Positions 25,975-35,780 of a stretch of DNA of 64,000 bases are shown piece after piece. The stretch is from Methanosarcina barkeri 3. Lineage in GTDB: Archaea; Halobacteriota; Methanosarcinia; Methanosarcinales; Methanosarcinaceae. The DNA is taken from positions 4,496,447 through 4,560,446 of the forward strand of contig NZ_CP009517.1 in NCBI RefSeq assembly GCF_000970305.1, in the 5' to 3' direction. Each line of letters starts with the position of its first letter. Within the stretch, counting starts at the first letter, position 1. The notes below the pieces were generated by a model, which searched no databases, was not told the DNA's origin, and saw only the letters and a program-made list of their open reading frames with translations. A program made the translations under genes and the position numbers.

Positions 25975-27222
25975 TCAGACTCCAGTACTATACCTGAGAA
26001 TTGCAGCAATGCCTCCGAAAGCGTTCATAAGTTGTGACCCTTCGTCAAAATCAGTAGATACGAAAACAACTTTTGCGTTGCTTTTGTCAGCAAGGGCTGA
26101 AAGCTCGTCAACAATGTCAGTAACGTCCGTAACTTCAAGGGAAGCTCCACAGTTTGGACAGTTACCCGTTGTAGGGGCAGATTCTCCGGGTTTCCATCGC
26201 CGTGTCCACTTATTTTCATATCCGCAAACGCTGCAACTAGTGGTTACTCTTTCAGCCCGCAGATCTTCGGAAAGCAGAAGCATGTCCACAGCATTGATTT
26301 CAAGGTTTGCCCTAACCTGTGTTTCTCCATAGGCTACTTTGCCTGAGTCGGAAATAAGTTCTTTAAAGAAGGCTCTGACAGCATTCTTCTGCCCCATAAG
26401 CTCAAGATCCTGTAACTTATCTCCGGCAGCATTCACAAGTTCCGAGAGCCCGGACTCGTCAGTGTAAGCCGTATCAAAGAGCCCAAGAATTTTTCTCATA
26501 AGCTCGTGATGCAAGAACTCCCCGGCATAAAATTCTTCCTTCGTAGGAGAAGGGCCTCCTATCAGGATACCTTTGAGATCTTTAGGCTCAACAGCAAGGA
26601 AAATTTCACTTGCGGCGTCTCCTATCCTTTTATAGAACTCATGGATAGCAATTAACCTGAGTTGCTGGAAACGATGAGAACTCTGACCACCTTTCCTCTG
26701 TTTTCCCGGAACGGTTGAGGTAAGGTTGCGGAAGGCCTGGATCCGTTTTCCGACAAGAAGCCCTACTGTGGCTTCCCTGCGGTCAAGCACCAGAAGTCCA
26801 AACGTACCCTTATCCTTGAGCATATCCTCCAGGGGCTCAAGATAGAAAGAGGAGTCGCAGTGATACTTATAAACAGTAATGGGTTCCGGAGGGACAATTA
26901 CTTCGCTCTCCATGTTCGTCTTGTTGGCCCCAATATCCACGGCCCCTGTGAAATAAACGATCCCGTTTTCAGGAACCTTGTCAAGATATCTGAGCCTTGA
27001 AAGGAGAGATTCAATGGCTCCCTGTACGTTAGTCCTGGTAAGCTTGGACTTGATATTTGCAGCCTGTCCGTGCTCGTCTTTTAACTGGTTTGTAACGTCA
27101 AAAATTTGCTTGTCAGGCGGGATATAAAGAGAAATCAGTTCAGTACTTCTTCCCTTTTTATCCCTCAGGCTTTCAAGCTTCTTTTTAAATTCGTACTTTT
27201 CGTGTGCAGATTGTTCAGTCAT
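25975..27222 (-). CDS. prf1: archaeal peptide chain release factor aRF1
   Basis: Recognises all stop codons and triggers peptide release. The 415-residue protein has the stop-reading NIKS motif (AANIKSKLTRTN) and YxxCxxxF-like region in the N domain, the catalytic GGQ (RKGGQSSHRFQQ) in the middle domain, and a C-terminal domain with zinc-type cysteines (CSVCGYENKW and CPNCG). An upstream ATG (27249) would add nine residues, but MTEQSAHEKYEFKKKL is the usual start in the genus. In Methanosarcina UAG can also encode pyrrolysine, so this factor competes with that tRNA (known biology, not visible here). Confidence 0.95.
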   Translation of the reverse strand: MTEQSAHEKYEFKKKLESLRDKKGRSTELISLYIPPDKQIFDVTNQLKDEHGQAANIKSKLTRTNVQGAIESLLSRLRYLDKVPENGIVYFTGAVDIGANKTNMESEVIVPPEPITVYKYHCDSSFYLEPLEDMLKDKGTFGLLVLDRREATVGLLVGKRIQAFRNLTSTVPGKQRKGGQSSHRFQQLRLIAIHEFYKRIGDAASEIFLAVEPKDLKGILIGGPSPTKEEFYAGEFLHHELMRKILGLFDTAYTDESGLSELVNAAGDKLQDLELMGQKNAVRAFFKELISDSGKVAYGETQVRANLEINAVDMLLLSEDLRAERVTTSCSVCGYENKWTRRWKPGESAPTTGNCPNCGASLEVTDVTDIVDELSALADKSNAKVVFVSTDFDEGSQLMNAFGGIAAILRYSTGV

Positions 27223-27977
27223 TTTAAATATTCCCCATGAAGATAGCAAAACTCTGATATTTCTGGTAAACTTGAGATTGAGTCCATTATTGAATTTTAA
27301 ATTACCTTTTTAATCGAGATTGATAAATTTAAGATAAATTAACTTAGATTATTGAATAATTTTAAACTGCTGAGCCTGTCGAGGGTTTTAATTGGACTGG
27401 TTAGCATTTTTGAAACTTTCTATCAAATTTGAAAATATAAATAAGAATTTCAACTTTGATATTCAAACGAGGCGTCTTCGTAATTTTTATTGCTCAGTCC
27501 ATTGTTCGTTTAGCTTATCGGTTAATTTAACAAGGGTGACAGAAGATTTGATAATGACAAATCATACAGCGAGGCCCATCTCACCGAAAGCTGAATGTAA
27601 AAACCGCTCTGAACACAAAAAACTAAGAGTAAGAATACACCGCCAGGAAAAATAACACTCTGAAACTCCGGGAAAATATTCGGAAATCCCGGAAAAAGCT
27701 AGCTCCTTTGCCGCGTAAACTTGTCCTGTTTCGTGCTCTATTGATATCACTAGATGTGAGACATAATTTTACTCAAACTGTAGATGAATATAAAACTGAA
27801 TAAATTCATGATGGAGTTATACCCTAAATGAAACCTGAGTTTATATTTGTTTCTATTCCCTCGACTTGTTATATATATTTATAAATATATAAAAGTATTT
27901 CTGTGAATCCAATTGGTTTACACTACTGATACTAAAGATAAAAACGCGAATTTGGCCAAAGTAGTGAACCTTTTTTG
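27223..27977. other. 755-bp spacer
   Basis: No convincing gene. An 87-codon frame at 27392-27655 (plus) and a 62-codon frame on the other strand have no motif and no ribosome site. A 20-bp AT palindrome (TATATATTTATAAATATATA) lies near 27871-27890. Confidence 0.45.
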
Positions 27978-28090
27978 ACAGGAGACTTTTTCCCGTTTAC
28001 AGGAGTTTTTCCCGTTTATAGGAGTTTTTCTCTGTTTATAGGAATTTTTCTCGTTGATAGAAGATTTCTTTCTGTTAACAGGAGATTTTT
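27978..28090. repeat. ~18-20-bp repeat overlapping the end of taw1
   Basis: Read on the minus strand the units are GAAAAACTCCTGTAAACGG-like. The first unit is the actual end of the taw1 coding sequence (AAAAATCTCCTGTTAACAG), which contains the last codons and the TAA stop. About five further copies follow downstream. Confidence 0.8.
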
Positions 28091-29112
28091 TTCTTGTTTA
28101 CAGAAGACTTTCTCCCGTCCTTTGATAACAGGACTACCCTGCTGATTTCAGATTCATCTGCGATTTTATACCCAAGATGTTTTGCAAGTTCCTGTGAAAA
28201 CTCGATAACCTCTTCATGAGTAGGCATTGCAGAGCGATCAAGCCTGAGTCGCGAGAAACCCAGATGCATATACGCTTTTATTTCCACAAAGTCAGGGGAG
28301 GCTTTTTCGATTAGCCTGGCATAATCCTCAGGTTTGAACAAGTTTTCACCTTTCACAAGGGTGGTTCGGATAACTGTCCTTGATTTTTTCTGCTTCATCA
28401 AGGACAAAGATTCATTGATCTTTTCCCAAAGGACAGGCGACCTTGGCTGGCAGACTTTCAGGTAAGTCTCAAGATCCGGTGCATCGAGACTCATGTATAA
28501 CTGAGAAGGGGAAACCTTTGCAAGCATCTCGGGAACTGTGCCGTTTGTGACAAGAAATGTCGTAAAACCTCTTTTTTCATACTCCTCGATAAGTTCCGGG
28601 AGATAAGGGTAAAAAGTTGGTTCTCCTGACAGAGAAATTGCAACATTGTTAGGCTCATTACCTTCAAGCCAGCGTTCCTTAAGTGCGTTCGGAGAACCTC
28701 CAAAGCCGGTGATTAACTTACGCTGGCAGACAATACTTTCTTCCACAATCTTCTCAGGAGAATCCCATTCCTCAGGTGCAGGAACAGGAACTTCAGTCGG
28801 ACGCCAGCAGAAAAGGCAACGTTGATTGCACATAAGCGTTGGAGTCATCTGAAGACAGCGATGGGACTGAACTCCATAAAACTTCGATTTATAGCAGAAG
28901 CCCTGATCATTCATAGCGTGCCTTAACCAGAGACAGGTCTTAACAGCTGAGTGACGGCCTGCCAGAGCATAGCCCTGCTTTTTCAGGAGAGTTTTAAAAT
29001 CAGGGATATCAAAAGGAAGCAAAACAGCGTCTTCTTCCCTGTTTTTCTCCCTAACTTCAGGAGAATTTTCCCCGAAATTTTCTTTTTTTTCTTCCATCGG
29101 CATTTTCCGCAT
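28075..29112 (-). CDS. taw1: tRNA 4-demethylwyosine synthase (TYW1/Taw1)
   Basis: Radical-SAM enzyme that builds the tricyclic wyosine base at G37 of tRNA-Phe from N1-methylguanosine and pyruvate. The 345-residue protein has C95-NQR-C99-LF-C102 followed by WRP, a motif typical of TYW1, and the upstream Cys residues (TCLWLRHAMNDQGFCYKSKFYGVQSHRC) that in the family bind a second cluster. ISLSGEPTFYPYLPEL is the SAM-binding segment. The first 30 residues are charged and low-complexity, so the start could be MPMEEKK, three codons later. It stands alone on the minus strand. Confidence 0.93.
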   Translation of the reverse strand: MRKMPMEEKKENFGENSPEVREKNREEDAVLLPFDIPDFKTLLKKQGYALAGRHSAVKTCLWLRHAMNDQGFCYKSKFYGVQSHRCLQMTPTLMCNQRCLFCWRPTEVPVPAPEEWDSPEKIVEESIVCQRKLITGFGGSPNALKERWLEGNEPNNVAISLSGEPTFYPYLPELIEEYEKRGFTTFLVTNGTVPEMLAKVSPSQLYMSLDAPDLETYLKVCQPRSPVLWEKINESLSLMKQKKSRTVIRTTLVKGENLFKPEDYARLIEKASPDFVEIKAYMHLGFSRLRLDRSAMPTHEEVIEFSQELAKHLGYKIADESEISRVVLLSKDGRKSSVNKKKISC

Positions 29113-29164
29113 ATTAAATCTTTGTGGTATATATAAGGATCGGAAAATACTTTTGGAGAGAGCT

Positions 29165-29300
29165 TCAGTGATCCAGTTAAAGTACAGTAACCCAGTTAAA
29201 GTACAGTAACCCAGTTAAAGTATAGTAACCCAGTTAAAGTACAGTAACCCAGTTAAAGTATAGTAACCCAGTTAAAATACAGTAATCAAGTTAAAATCGA
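29165..29300. repeat. 19-bp tandem repeat, ~7 copies
   Basis: Units CAGTTAAAGTACAGTAACC with A/T changes between taw1 and the PolD gene. The array lies in the likely promoter region of taw1. Confidence 0.92.
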
Positions 29301-29325
29301 ATAAACTTTGGTGAAAGTTTAAAAA

Positions 29326-31419
29326 TTAGTCAAAAGCAAGAATCTTTACATCGAAATTCTCTAGATCCACAATTGGAACCCTTGCAGGAACAGGCACTAG
29401 ATTTACACGTTTCTGAAACTCTGTCTGGTCCTGCCAGGTTCCGGAATTGACCAGAAGGACATTTTTATAGCGCTGGACTCCCAGGGTATGGACGTGGCCC
29501 GTATGAATAATATCAGGTACAGGATCAATTATAAAGTAATCCTTTTTCTCAGGGGATATGGAAACTCTACTCCCGTAGGTCGGGGCAAGATGCCTGCGTT
29601 TCAGCATTTCAAGAACTGCCCCAGCAGGCTCCTGATACGAGACTCCGGGGACACTCGCCACAAGATCGTCAATTGATCTGCCGTGGTAAATAAGAAGACG
29701 GACACCGTCAAGCTCCATAAAAGCAGGGTTACCAACAAAAACAGTATTCTCAGGGAAATATGCCTGAATATTTTCCGGTAAGGCAGGCTGGGGTTCTGCC
29801 TGGCGAACAGCATCGTGATTGCCTGGACTTATTATAACACGAATGTGTTCGGGAATTTCCCTGAAATATTCTGCAGCCTTCTTATACTGTTCGTAGACAT
29901 CCAGAATGTCAAGTTCCAGTTCCTGGTCAGGATAGATCCCTATCCCATCAACAATATCTCCTGCAACAACAAGATAACGAACACTGGCTGCAATTTCCCG
30001 CATATCATCTGAATCCGATTCTCCCTTCAAAAAATCCAGGAAGTCCAGCCAGGCATCTTCCAGAAACTTGGAACTGCCCACATGCACATCCGAAATAAGT
30101 ACAGCTTTCCCATGGCTTCCGGTTCTGCGCTGAATATTATTCGGGACATCGGGTTGTATTAGCTTTGTTGCCAGCATGAGGCTTCCGTCATTGGTTATCG
30201 AACCGGCCACCCCTATGACCTCATCAAGGAGAATTCTTGATGCAAGTTCAAAAAGCTCTTTATCGGAATTTCGAATAAGGACTGAAAAAGAACCTGTCGG
30301 GTCTTCCAGAGAAAGAATTTTATGACCATTTGTTGTGCTGTTGATATCCGAAACCATACCTATAATCGAGATTTCCTCAGAACCTGCATCTTCTCTTCTG
30401 CGAAAGTTTCTTCTTTTCAAGCTTTCGATAGGGCGTGCGTTAATTCTCCCCCGAATAATCTCCGAAAGCCTGCTATATCTATCCCTGAAATATTGTACAA
30501 ACTGCATATATTCTCCGACACAGGTTGAGTGGCCTGTTATATCTGAGACTACGGTCACAGGATTTTTACCTGGGTAGTGTTTGTACTCGTCCCTTGAACT
30601 CGAAAATATTCCTCTTTCAGAAGAGGAGGAAGATTGCTCTGTCCTGAAAATCCGATTTGAAGAGGAGGATGGAAGAGAGTTTTCCTGTCCGAAAAAGGGA
30701 GAATTTGATCTGTTTATAGCCTGGGAGGAACGAGATAAGAAAGTCAGAGGTTCTGCCTTCACCGAAGAAAGGGAGTCTGAGGCAAGATAGGAGGCTGAAG
30801 TTTGGTCAGATGGAGTTACACTTGATTTAGTGTCTAGAGTGTTTGGAGTATCCAGAGTGTTTGGAGTATCCAGAGTGTTTGGAGTATCCAGAGTGTTTGG
30901 AGTATCCAGAGTGCTTGGAGTATCTAGAGTGTTTGGAGTATCCAGAGCTGGTTCATAAGCAATATCCTGAAGCATATCCTGAACTGGAACAGAATCTGGA
31001 ACAGAATCTAGAACAGAGTCCTTAGATGATTTTATAATTGGGTCAGGAGCTGCAGTAACAATATCGGGCTTTAAAGAAAGAGCAGGCTCTGATAAGGAAT
31101 CGGGCACTAAAAGAGAGTTAGGTTTGGAAGATGGATTGTTTGATCTGGAAGAAAGTATGGAAGCACCGGAAAAAATTTTCCTTTTTTCTGTACAAAAAAC
31201 ATGTACTTTATCTGAAAGCGACTCACCTGCTGAAAAAGCAGCAAAGCCTTCAAGATCTATATGTTCGCTCCCTATGACAATAACAGAGTCATTTACAGTT
31301 GAAAGGACATATCTGAGTAGGGCTTCGGGAGAATTACTGGAACAAATAAGTTCTACAGCCTCAGGGCTGATCTGATACTCTTTTTCCATAACAACCCTTA
31401 TAATATCCTTTCTGTCCAT
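29326..31419 (-). CDS. polB: DNA polymerase D small subunit (DP1)
   Basis: Exonuclease subunit of the euryarchaeal replicative polymerase D. The 697-residue protein has three parts: an N-terminal helical domain (1-65); a long disordered Ser/Pro-rich linker (~90-300) that includes a hexapeptide array NTLDTP; then an OB-fold (~335-430, ISIIGMVSDINSTTNGHKILSLED) and a calcineurin-like phosphoesterase domain (~440-690) with the metal motifs SDVHVGS, VAGDIVDGIG, SPGNHDA and HTGHVHTLG. These metal ligands support an active 3'-5' exonuclease. The large subunit gene is not in the window. Confidence 0.95.
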   Translation of the reverse strand: MDRKDIIRVVMEKEYQISPEAVELICSSNSPEALLRYVLSTVNDSVIVIGSEHIDLEGFAAFSAGESLSDKVHVFCTEKRKIFSGASILSSRSNNPSSKPNSLLVPDSLSEPALSLKPDIVTAAPDPIIKSSKDSVLDSVPDSVPVQDMLQDIAYEPALDTPNTLDTPSTLDTPNTLDTPNTLDTPNTLDTPNTLDTKSSVTPSDQTSASYLASDSLSSVKAEPLTFLSRSSQAINRSNSPFFGQENSLPSSSSNRIFRTEQSSSSSERGIFSSSRDEYKHYPGKNPVTVVSDITGHSTCVGEYMQFVQYFRDRYSRLSEIIRGRINARPIESLKRRNFRRREDAGSEEISIIGMVSDINSTTNGHKILSLEDPTGSFSVLIRNSDKELFELASRILLDEVIGVAGSITNDGSLMLATKLIQPDVPNNIQRRTGSHGKAVLISDVHVGSSKFLEDAWLDFLDFLKGESDSDDMREIAASVRYLVVAGDIVDGIGIYPDQELELDILDVYEQYKKAAEYFREIPEHIRVIISPGNHDAVRQAEPQPALPENIQAYFPENTVFVGNPAFMELDGVRLLIYHGRSIDDLVASVPGVSYQEPAGAVLEMLKRRHLAPTYGSRVSISPEKKDYFIIDPVPDIIHTGHVHTLGVQRYKNVLLVNSGTWQDQTEFQKRVNLVPVPARVPIVDLENFDVKILAFD
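30835..30952. repeat. in-frame 18-bp repeat inside the PolD small-subunit gene
   Basis: Seven units of GTTTGGAGTATCCAGAGT (plus strand) encode (N/S)TLDTP hexapeptides on the minus strand. The unit is a multiple of three, so the frame survives changes in copy number. It lies in the linker between the N-terminal domain and the OB fold. Confidence 0.95.
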
Positions 31420-32112
31420 GATTCCAGCCTGACCTTTCGAAACTGTCCTGAATTCTTCTAAATTTTCATGCGATCTGGTATACTATAACCAATCTCATTC
31501 AAGACTTGTAGAGACTAAATCAAAAGCCTGTTTAAAATATAAAAACTAATAAGATACGAAATTAATGTACTAAATTTAGTTTGTTATCATAAAGAAGATT
31601 TTATAAAATCTTTGTACGCTCGATAGATTACTTATAGTTATTAATTCCTATCTATTGTAGAATAGAGTACTAGTTCCTATGTAATGAGGAATGAGTATTA
31701 ATTCCTATGTAATGTAGAACAATTCTGTTCAGCGTGTATTAAGAAACAATAAGAAAAGAAACAATAAGAAACAACAAAAAGTTTAAATAATCAATAAAAA
31801 ATATTAAAAAATAGATAAATTAATTAACAGACTTAGTTGAAAAACGTCAATTGAAAACTAATATAAAGTAAAACAAGTCTTCAGTGTCATTGAGAAGGCT
31901 CAATAAAGAAATTTTTACTAACTTATATAAGTCAGAAAAATAGAATGTAGGGCTAAAATAGTTTTACGGCTGTATTATACTCTGAAAATCGTAATAAGTC
32001 CCTGAACAATAATATTTAGCCAAATAAGATCTCGAGTAGGACAAAATTGAATGGAATATAACACAGCACCCTAACATCTATAAGAATAAAATCAAAAGAA
32101 TAAAGGCTTAAC
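31420..32112. other. 693-bp AT-rich spacer
   Basis: Divergent spacer between the PolD gene and the signal peptidase gene. Around 31665-31725 an imperfect repeat ATTCCTATGTAATG(T)AG occurs twice or three times. I see no coding potential. Confidence 0.45.
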
Positions 32113-32670
32113 ATGAGCGAGATTAATAAGGAAAAAAGTGTCCAGGAACAAGAAAACACCTGGGTTTCCCTTGGAAAGGACTTGCTGTCTGTTGTAGCTG
32201 TCGTGATCATTTTCATGGTTATTTCCAAGCTGGCATTCGGACTCTGGACTCCGATGGTTGCGGTGGAGTCGGGGAGTATGGAACCGCATATGCAGATAGG
32301 AGACATTATTTTCATCAAAAGTATCGATAAAACGAATATTACCACGAACGAAGAAGGGAAAAACACAGACTATAAGTCCTTTGAAAATTATGGGAATGTG
32401 ATTCTTTATCGCCCGTATGGAGAGGAAGGAGCAACTCCGATAATTCATAGGGCTATGTACAGAGTGGAAGCTGGAGAACCGATGTGGAAAGGCGGTCCAC
32501 CTGCTCCTTATTCCGGTTATATTACTAAAGGAGATAATGTTATAACCAATAGTCACTATGACCAGGAAGGACAGATAAGTTATAATATGCCTGTAAAAGA
32601 TGAATGGATTATAGGGACTGCGCAGTACAGAATTCCTTATCTGGGATATGTCAGATTGCTCTTCTCATGA
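32113..32670 (+). CDS. archaeal type I signal peptidase
   Basis: Membrane protease that removes signal peptides from secreted proteins. The 185-residue protein has one N-terminal membrane helix (~23-45), the catalytic Ser55 in VESGSMEP, and His112 in IIHRAMY where bacterial enzymes have Lys. This Ser-His arrangement is the ER/archaeal (SipW/Sec11) type. Conserved Asp residues lie in YITKGDNVITN. It stands alone. Confidence 0.9.
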   Translation: MSEINKEKSVQEQENTWVSLGKDLLSVVAVVIIFMVISKLAFGLWTPMVAVESGSMEPHMQIGDIIFIKSIDKTNITTNEEGKNTDYKSFENYGNVILYRPYGEEGATPIIHRAMYRVEAGEPMWKGGPPAPYSGYITKGDNVITNSHYDQEGQISYNMPVKDEWIIGTAQYRIPYLGYVRLLFS

Positions 32671-33236
32671 ATCAGATTCATATATGAATCTCAACATATC
32701 TTTTTGAATCCCTGAATCAGTTTTTCTTTATTAACTGGTTTCAGGCACTCTGTTCTTTATTTCTTGCATCTCCAAGTATATGGATTGTATTTTTACTTAT
32801 TATATTCTTAGTTACGTAAACTCCTGGTTGCGTAAATTCCTAGTTGCGTAAACTTCTGATTGCACAAACTTCTGATTGCGTAAGTTTTGGGCTTCAGTGT
32901 ATTAGAGAGAACTAGAGAGAACTCACATAAATATAAAGAGTTTAGGAAATCAAAAGAAGATTAATAAATCACAAAAGGTTTCAGTTACAGAAGGCTAGCG
33001 ATAGCAATTTTTAAGGAAGCAGTTCCAAAACAGATAAATAAGGGAAAGGAATGAGAAAAACACCAGGAAAATAATTTAAAAAACAGTTAAAAAGGTCAAA
33101 AACGATCAAAAAACAGGAAAAAATCAGAAAAAAGAAAAAGACGACTAAAAACAATCTAAACCGAAGATAATTGAAGACAATTGAAGACATTGAAGGCAAT
33201 CGAACTAGAATCAAACATTCAGAAATCATTGGAAAA
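32671..33236. other. 566-bp spacer with an 18-bp repeat
   Basis: At about 32803-32885 units such as GCGTAAACTTCTGATT occur four to five times with changes. From 33030 to 33170 the sequence is A-rich. A frame in phase with the dus gene opens at 33171, but its first 22 codons are not family-like. Confidence 0.6.
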
Positions 33237-34208
33237 ATGAAACTTAATAAATTAAAAATCGGCAAAACCGAAACATCTGGAAACCTTCTTCTTGCACCTA
33301 TGGCAGATGTGACAAATCTGGCTTTCAGGCTGCTCTGCAGGCAGAATGGAGCTGACCTTACATATACTGAGATGATCAGCGCAGATGCCTTGCTCAACGA
33401 AAATCGAAAATCTATTCTCAAAGGGCTGTCGTCCCCTGAAGACCGACCTTTTGGAGTTCAGCTTGTAGGAAGTTCTCCAGAGAAACTGAGGGAAGCTGCA
33501 CTTTTTATTGAAGACGAGTACAAACCTGAACTCATCGACGTGAATATGGGCTGCCCTGCAAAGCGAATTATAGGGACAGGATGCGGCTCGGCTCTTCTCA
33601 ACTCCCAGAAACTTGTATATGAAATTATCTCTGAGCTGACCGGTGTGCTGAAGACTCCTGTAACTGCAAAAATCCGTATTCTGAGGAGTGAGGAAAAAAC
33701 CCTCGAAATTGCACGCCTGATCGAAGAAGCTGGAGCTTCGGCCCTGACTGTACATGGTAGGAGGGCAGAGCAGATGTACTCCGAAAATTCAGACCTTACA
33801 GCAATAAGAGCCGTTAAACAGGAACTTTCCATTCCAGTAATTGCAAATGGAGATATAAGGGATGAGGAATCTGCCGAAGCTGCCCTTGATTTTACTGGCT
33901 GTGACGGGCTTATGATCGGCCGCGCAGCAATGGGAAATCCCTTTATCTTCAGAAGGATAAGGCATTATCTGGAAACCGGAGAAAGGCTGGAACTTGACAG
34001 ACAAGTCCGGCAATTGGAGGACTTTGAGAATTATATTGCCTTACTTGAAAAATATGATCTCCAGACGTCTACAAATCTAAGAATGCATGCTCATTGGTTT
34101 ACAAAAGGGTTGCACGGCTCGCGGCAGATCAGGGAAAAGATTAATAATCTGAAAGATGGAAAGGCGATGATTGAGTTAATAAAGGATTTCTCTAGGGAGA
34201 AATATTAA
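33237..34208 (+). CDS. dus: tRNA-dihydrouridine synthase
   Basis: FMN enzyme that reduces uridines in tRNA D-loops. From the chosen start the protein has 323 residues: MKLNKLKIG, LLLAPMADVTNLAFR (FMN site), TEMISADALL, DVNMGCPAKRIIGTGCGSALL with the catalytic Cys, VTAKIR, VHGRRAEQMY, IPVIANGDI and GLMIGRAAMGNPF. The frame extends 22 codons upstream, but homology begins at KLNKLKIG, so I choose 33237. Confidence 0.93.
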   Translation: MKLNKLKIGKTETSGNLLLAPMADVTNLAFRLLCRQNGADLTYTEMISADALLNENRKSILKGLSSPEDRPFGVQLVGSSPEKLREAALFIEDEYKPELIDVNMGCPAKRIIGTGCGSALLNSQKLVYEIISELTGVLKTPVTAKIRILRSEEKTLEIARLIEEAGASALTVHGRRAEQMYSENSDLTAIRAVKQELSIPVIANGDIRDEESAEAALDFTGCDGLMIGRAAMGNPFIFRRIRHYLETGERLELDRQVRQLEDFENYIALLEKYDLQTSTNLRMHAHWFTKGLHGSRQIREKINNLKDGKAMIELIKDFSREKY

Positions 34209-34466
34209 AGTATCCCATATTTTTAGAGAGATGATTGTTTACAGTTATTATCCAATAAAAACGTATGCTTAAGACAGGTTAACCTGAAAATAATAAATAT
34301 AATAAATTTAAAAAAATAATTGTAAATTAGAAATATATAAAGAATATATTTCAATTCACCGAAAACCTAATAATATTCTACACTATTATCCATGAACTAT
34401 CAGGCATAAAACAGTGTGAACCTAGAATTAAAAATAAATCTTTCAATAATAATTATAATTCATGAT

Positions 34467-34637
34467 ATGAAAGAGATCCAGGTTAACAATTTACCATATA
34501 GGTTTTTGGATCCCCGGCATGAATGTACATGTCATACTTATTATATTAGAATAATGCTTGAAGAAAGAGTCAGATGCTGTTATTGTTCTGACAAAGTAAC
34601 AACGCTGATTATGTCTGATAAAGTAAACAAATGCTGA
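34467..34637 (+). CDS. possible 56-residue Cys-rich small protein
   Basis: MKEIQVNNLPYRFLDPRHEC is followed by TCHTYYIRIMLEERVRCCYC. The HxCxCH and CCxxC spacing looks like a small zinc-binding protein, a common archaeal type. There is no Shine-Dalgarno, so a leaderless message is possible. The last ~18 residues (SDKVTTLIMSDKVNKC) fall inside a ~28-bp tandem repeat that continues past the stop. The frame could also be extended upstream to 34416. Evidence of expression is lacking. Confidence 0.4.
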   Translation: MKEIQVNNLPYRFLDPRHECTCHTYYIRIMLEERVRCCYCSDKVTTLIMSDKVNKC

Positions 34638-34692
34638 TTATGTCTGATAAAGTAAACGAGTGCTGATTATATCTGACAAAGTAAATAAATTG
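34585..34692. repeat. ~28-bp repeat running through the stop of the small Cys-rich ORF
   Basis: Units TGTCTGATAAAGTAAACAAATGCTGATTA in about four copies. The first two lie in the coding frame, the second contains the TGA stop, and two more follow it. Confidence 0.8.
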
Positions 34693-34798
34693 GATAACAT
34701 CAGGTCAATTCGTTTATTATTCGATTAATAGCAGTGTGCCAGACAGCTAATTAAAACTTGCCAAACAGACTGCCGAGAACAACAAAAATACAGACAAA

Positions 34799-34872
34799 TT
34801 CGAAAAAAACTCGAAAAAATTCGAAAATATTCGAATATGTTCGAAAATATTCGAAAATGTTCGAAAAACAAT
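34799..34872. repeat. 11-bp TTCGAAAATAT repeat
   Basis: About six units of TTCGAAAATAT/TTCGAAAATGT, each with the palindrome TTCGAA, directly upstream of porC. It occupies the por promoter or leader region. Spacer 34209-34415 before it shows no feature. Confidence 0.85.
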
Positions 34873-34902
34873 AGATAAAATTTCATTAAAAGGAGAATCT
34901 AA

Positions 34903-35451
34903 ATGAAGGAAATCAGAATACACGGTCGAGGAGGCCAGGGTTCTGTTACCGCGGCTGAAATGCTTTCTGTTGCTGCTTTTGAAGATGGAAAGTTTAGCCA
35001 GGCCTTCCCCGCTTTTGGGGTAGAGCGTAGAGGTGCCCCAGTCCAGGCATTTACAAGGATTAACAATAATCCTATCAGGCTCCGAAGTCAGATTTACACT
35101 CCGGATTATGTTATTGTCCAGGATGCAACTCTGCTTGAAACTGTTGACGTTGCAAGCGGGATAAAGGATGACGGAATAATTATTGTTAACACAACCGAAA
35201 AGCCGGAAAGCCTGGAACTCAATACAAAAGCCAGGGTTATGACCGTGGATGCTACCAAGGTAGCAATGGATATCATAGGTGTTCCTATTGTAAATACTGT
35301 CCTCCTTGGAGCTTTTGCGGGTGCAACCGGAGAAATCAATGTCGAATCAATCCAGCATGCAATAAGGGCTCGTTTTCCAGGAAAGGTAGGAGAAAAGAAT
35401 GCAAATGCAATTCAGAAGGCCTACAATCTTATCAGGGGGGAAGAAGCGTGA
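34903..35451 (+). CDS. porC: pyruvate:ferredoxin oxidoreductase, gamma subunit
   Basis: Part of the CoA-dependent enzyme that interconverts pyruvate and acetyl-CoA with ferredoxin, central for carbon assimilation in methanogens. The 182-residue gamma chain has the typical opening [19 protein letters not shown] and [16 protein letters not shown] Shine-Dalgarno AAAGGAGAA lies before the ATG. It starts the four-gene operon. Confidence 0.95.
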   Translation: MKEIRIHGRGGQGSVTAAEMLSVAAFEDGKFSQAFPAFGVERRGAPVQAFTRINNNPIRLRSQIYTPDYVIVQDATLLETVDVASGIKDDGIIIVNTTEKPESLELNTKARVMTVDATKVAMDIIGVPIVNTVLLGAFAGATGEINVESIQHAIRARFPGKVGEKNANAIQKAYNLIRGEEA

Positions 35452-35780
35452 GTAACGGATCCGAACAAGACCGAAAGATGCGGCCCGAAGTTCTGAAAAA
35501 TGAAGAGAAAGAAGAAGGTTTAAACATTTCACGCTGCAGAGTCTGTAAACCTGGTTCTACCCTCATAAACAAAACCGGAGGCTGGAGAAACTTCCGTCCT
35601 GTTTATATTTACGAAAAATGTACCAAATGCGGAATCTGCCATATCGTCTGTCCTGATATGTCTGTCAAACCCAGAGAAGACGGCTTTTTTGAATATGATT
35701 ATGATTACTGCAAAGGTTGCGGCATCTGTGCAAATGAGTGTCCTGCAGATGCAATTGAAATGATTCTGGAGGAGAAATAA
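35448..35780 (+). CDS. porD: pyruvate:ferredoxin oxidoreductase, delta (ferredoxin-like) subunit
   Basis: The 110-residue electron-transfer subunit with two [4Fe-4S] motifs, [12 protein letters not shown] and [12 protein letters not shown]. It starts at GTG 35448, overlapping the porC stop (GTGA), so translation is coupled. The N-terminal 30 residues are a charged extension. Its stop overlaps the porA start (TAATG). Confidence 0.95.
   Translation: MSNGSEQDRKMRPEVLKNEEKEEGLNISRCRVCKPGSTLINKTGGWRNFRPVYIYEKCTKCGICHIVCPDMSVKPREDGFFEYDYDYCKGCGICANECPADAIEMILEEK

Noticed and set aside
27392..27655. 87-codon plus-strand frame upstream of taw1/aRF1 spacer
   Set aside because: No recognisable domain and no ribosome-binding site; an opposing frame overlaps it. 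Treated as chance.
30843..31025. Plus-strand frame with ECLEYPECLEYPE repeats
   Set aside because: Shadow of the in-frame hexapeptide repeat of the PolD small subunit gene on the other strand.
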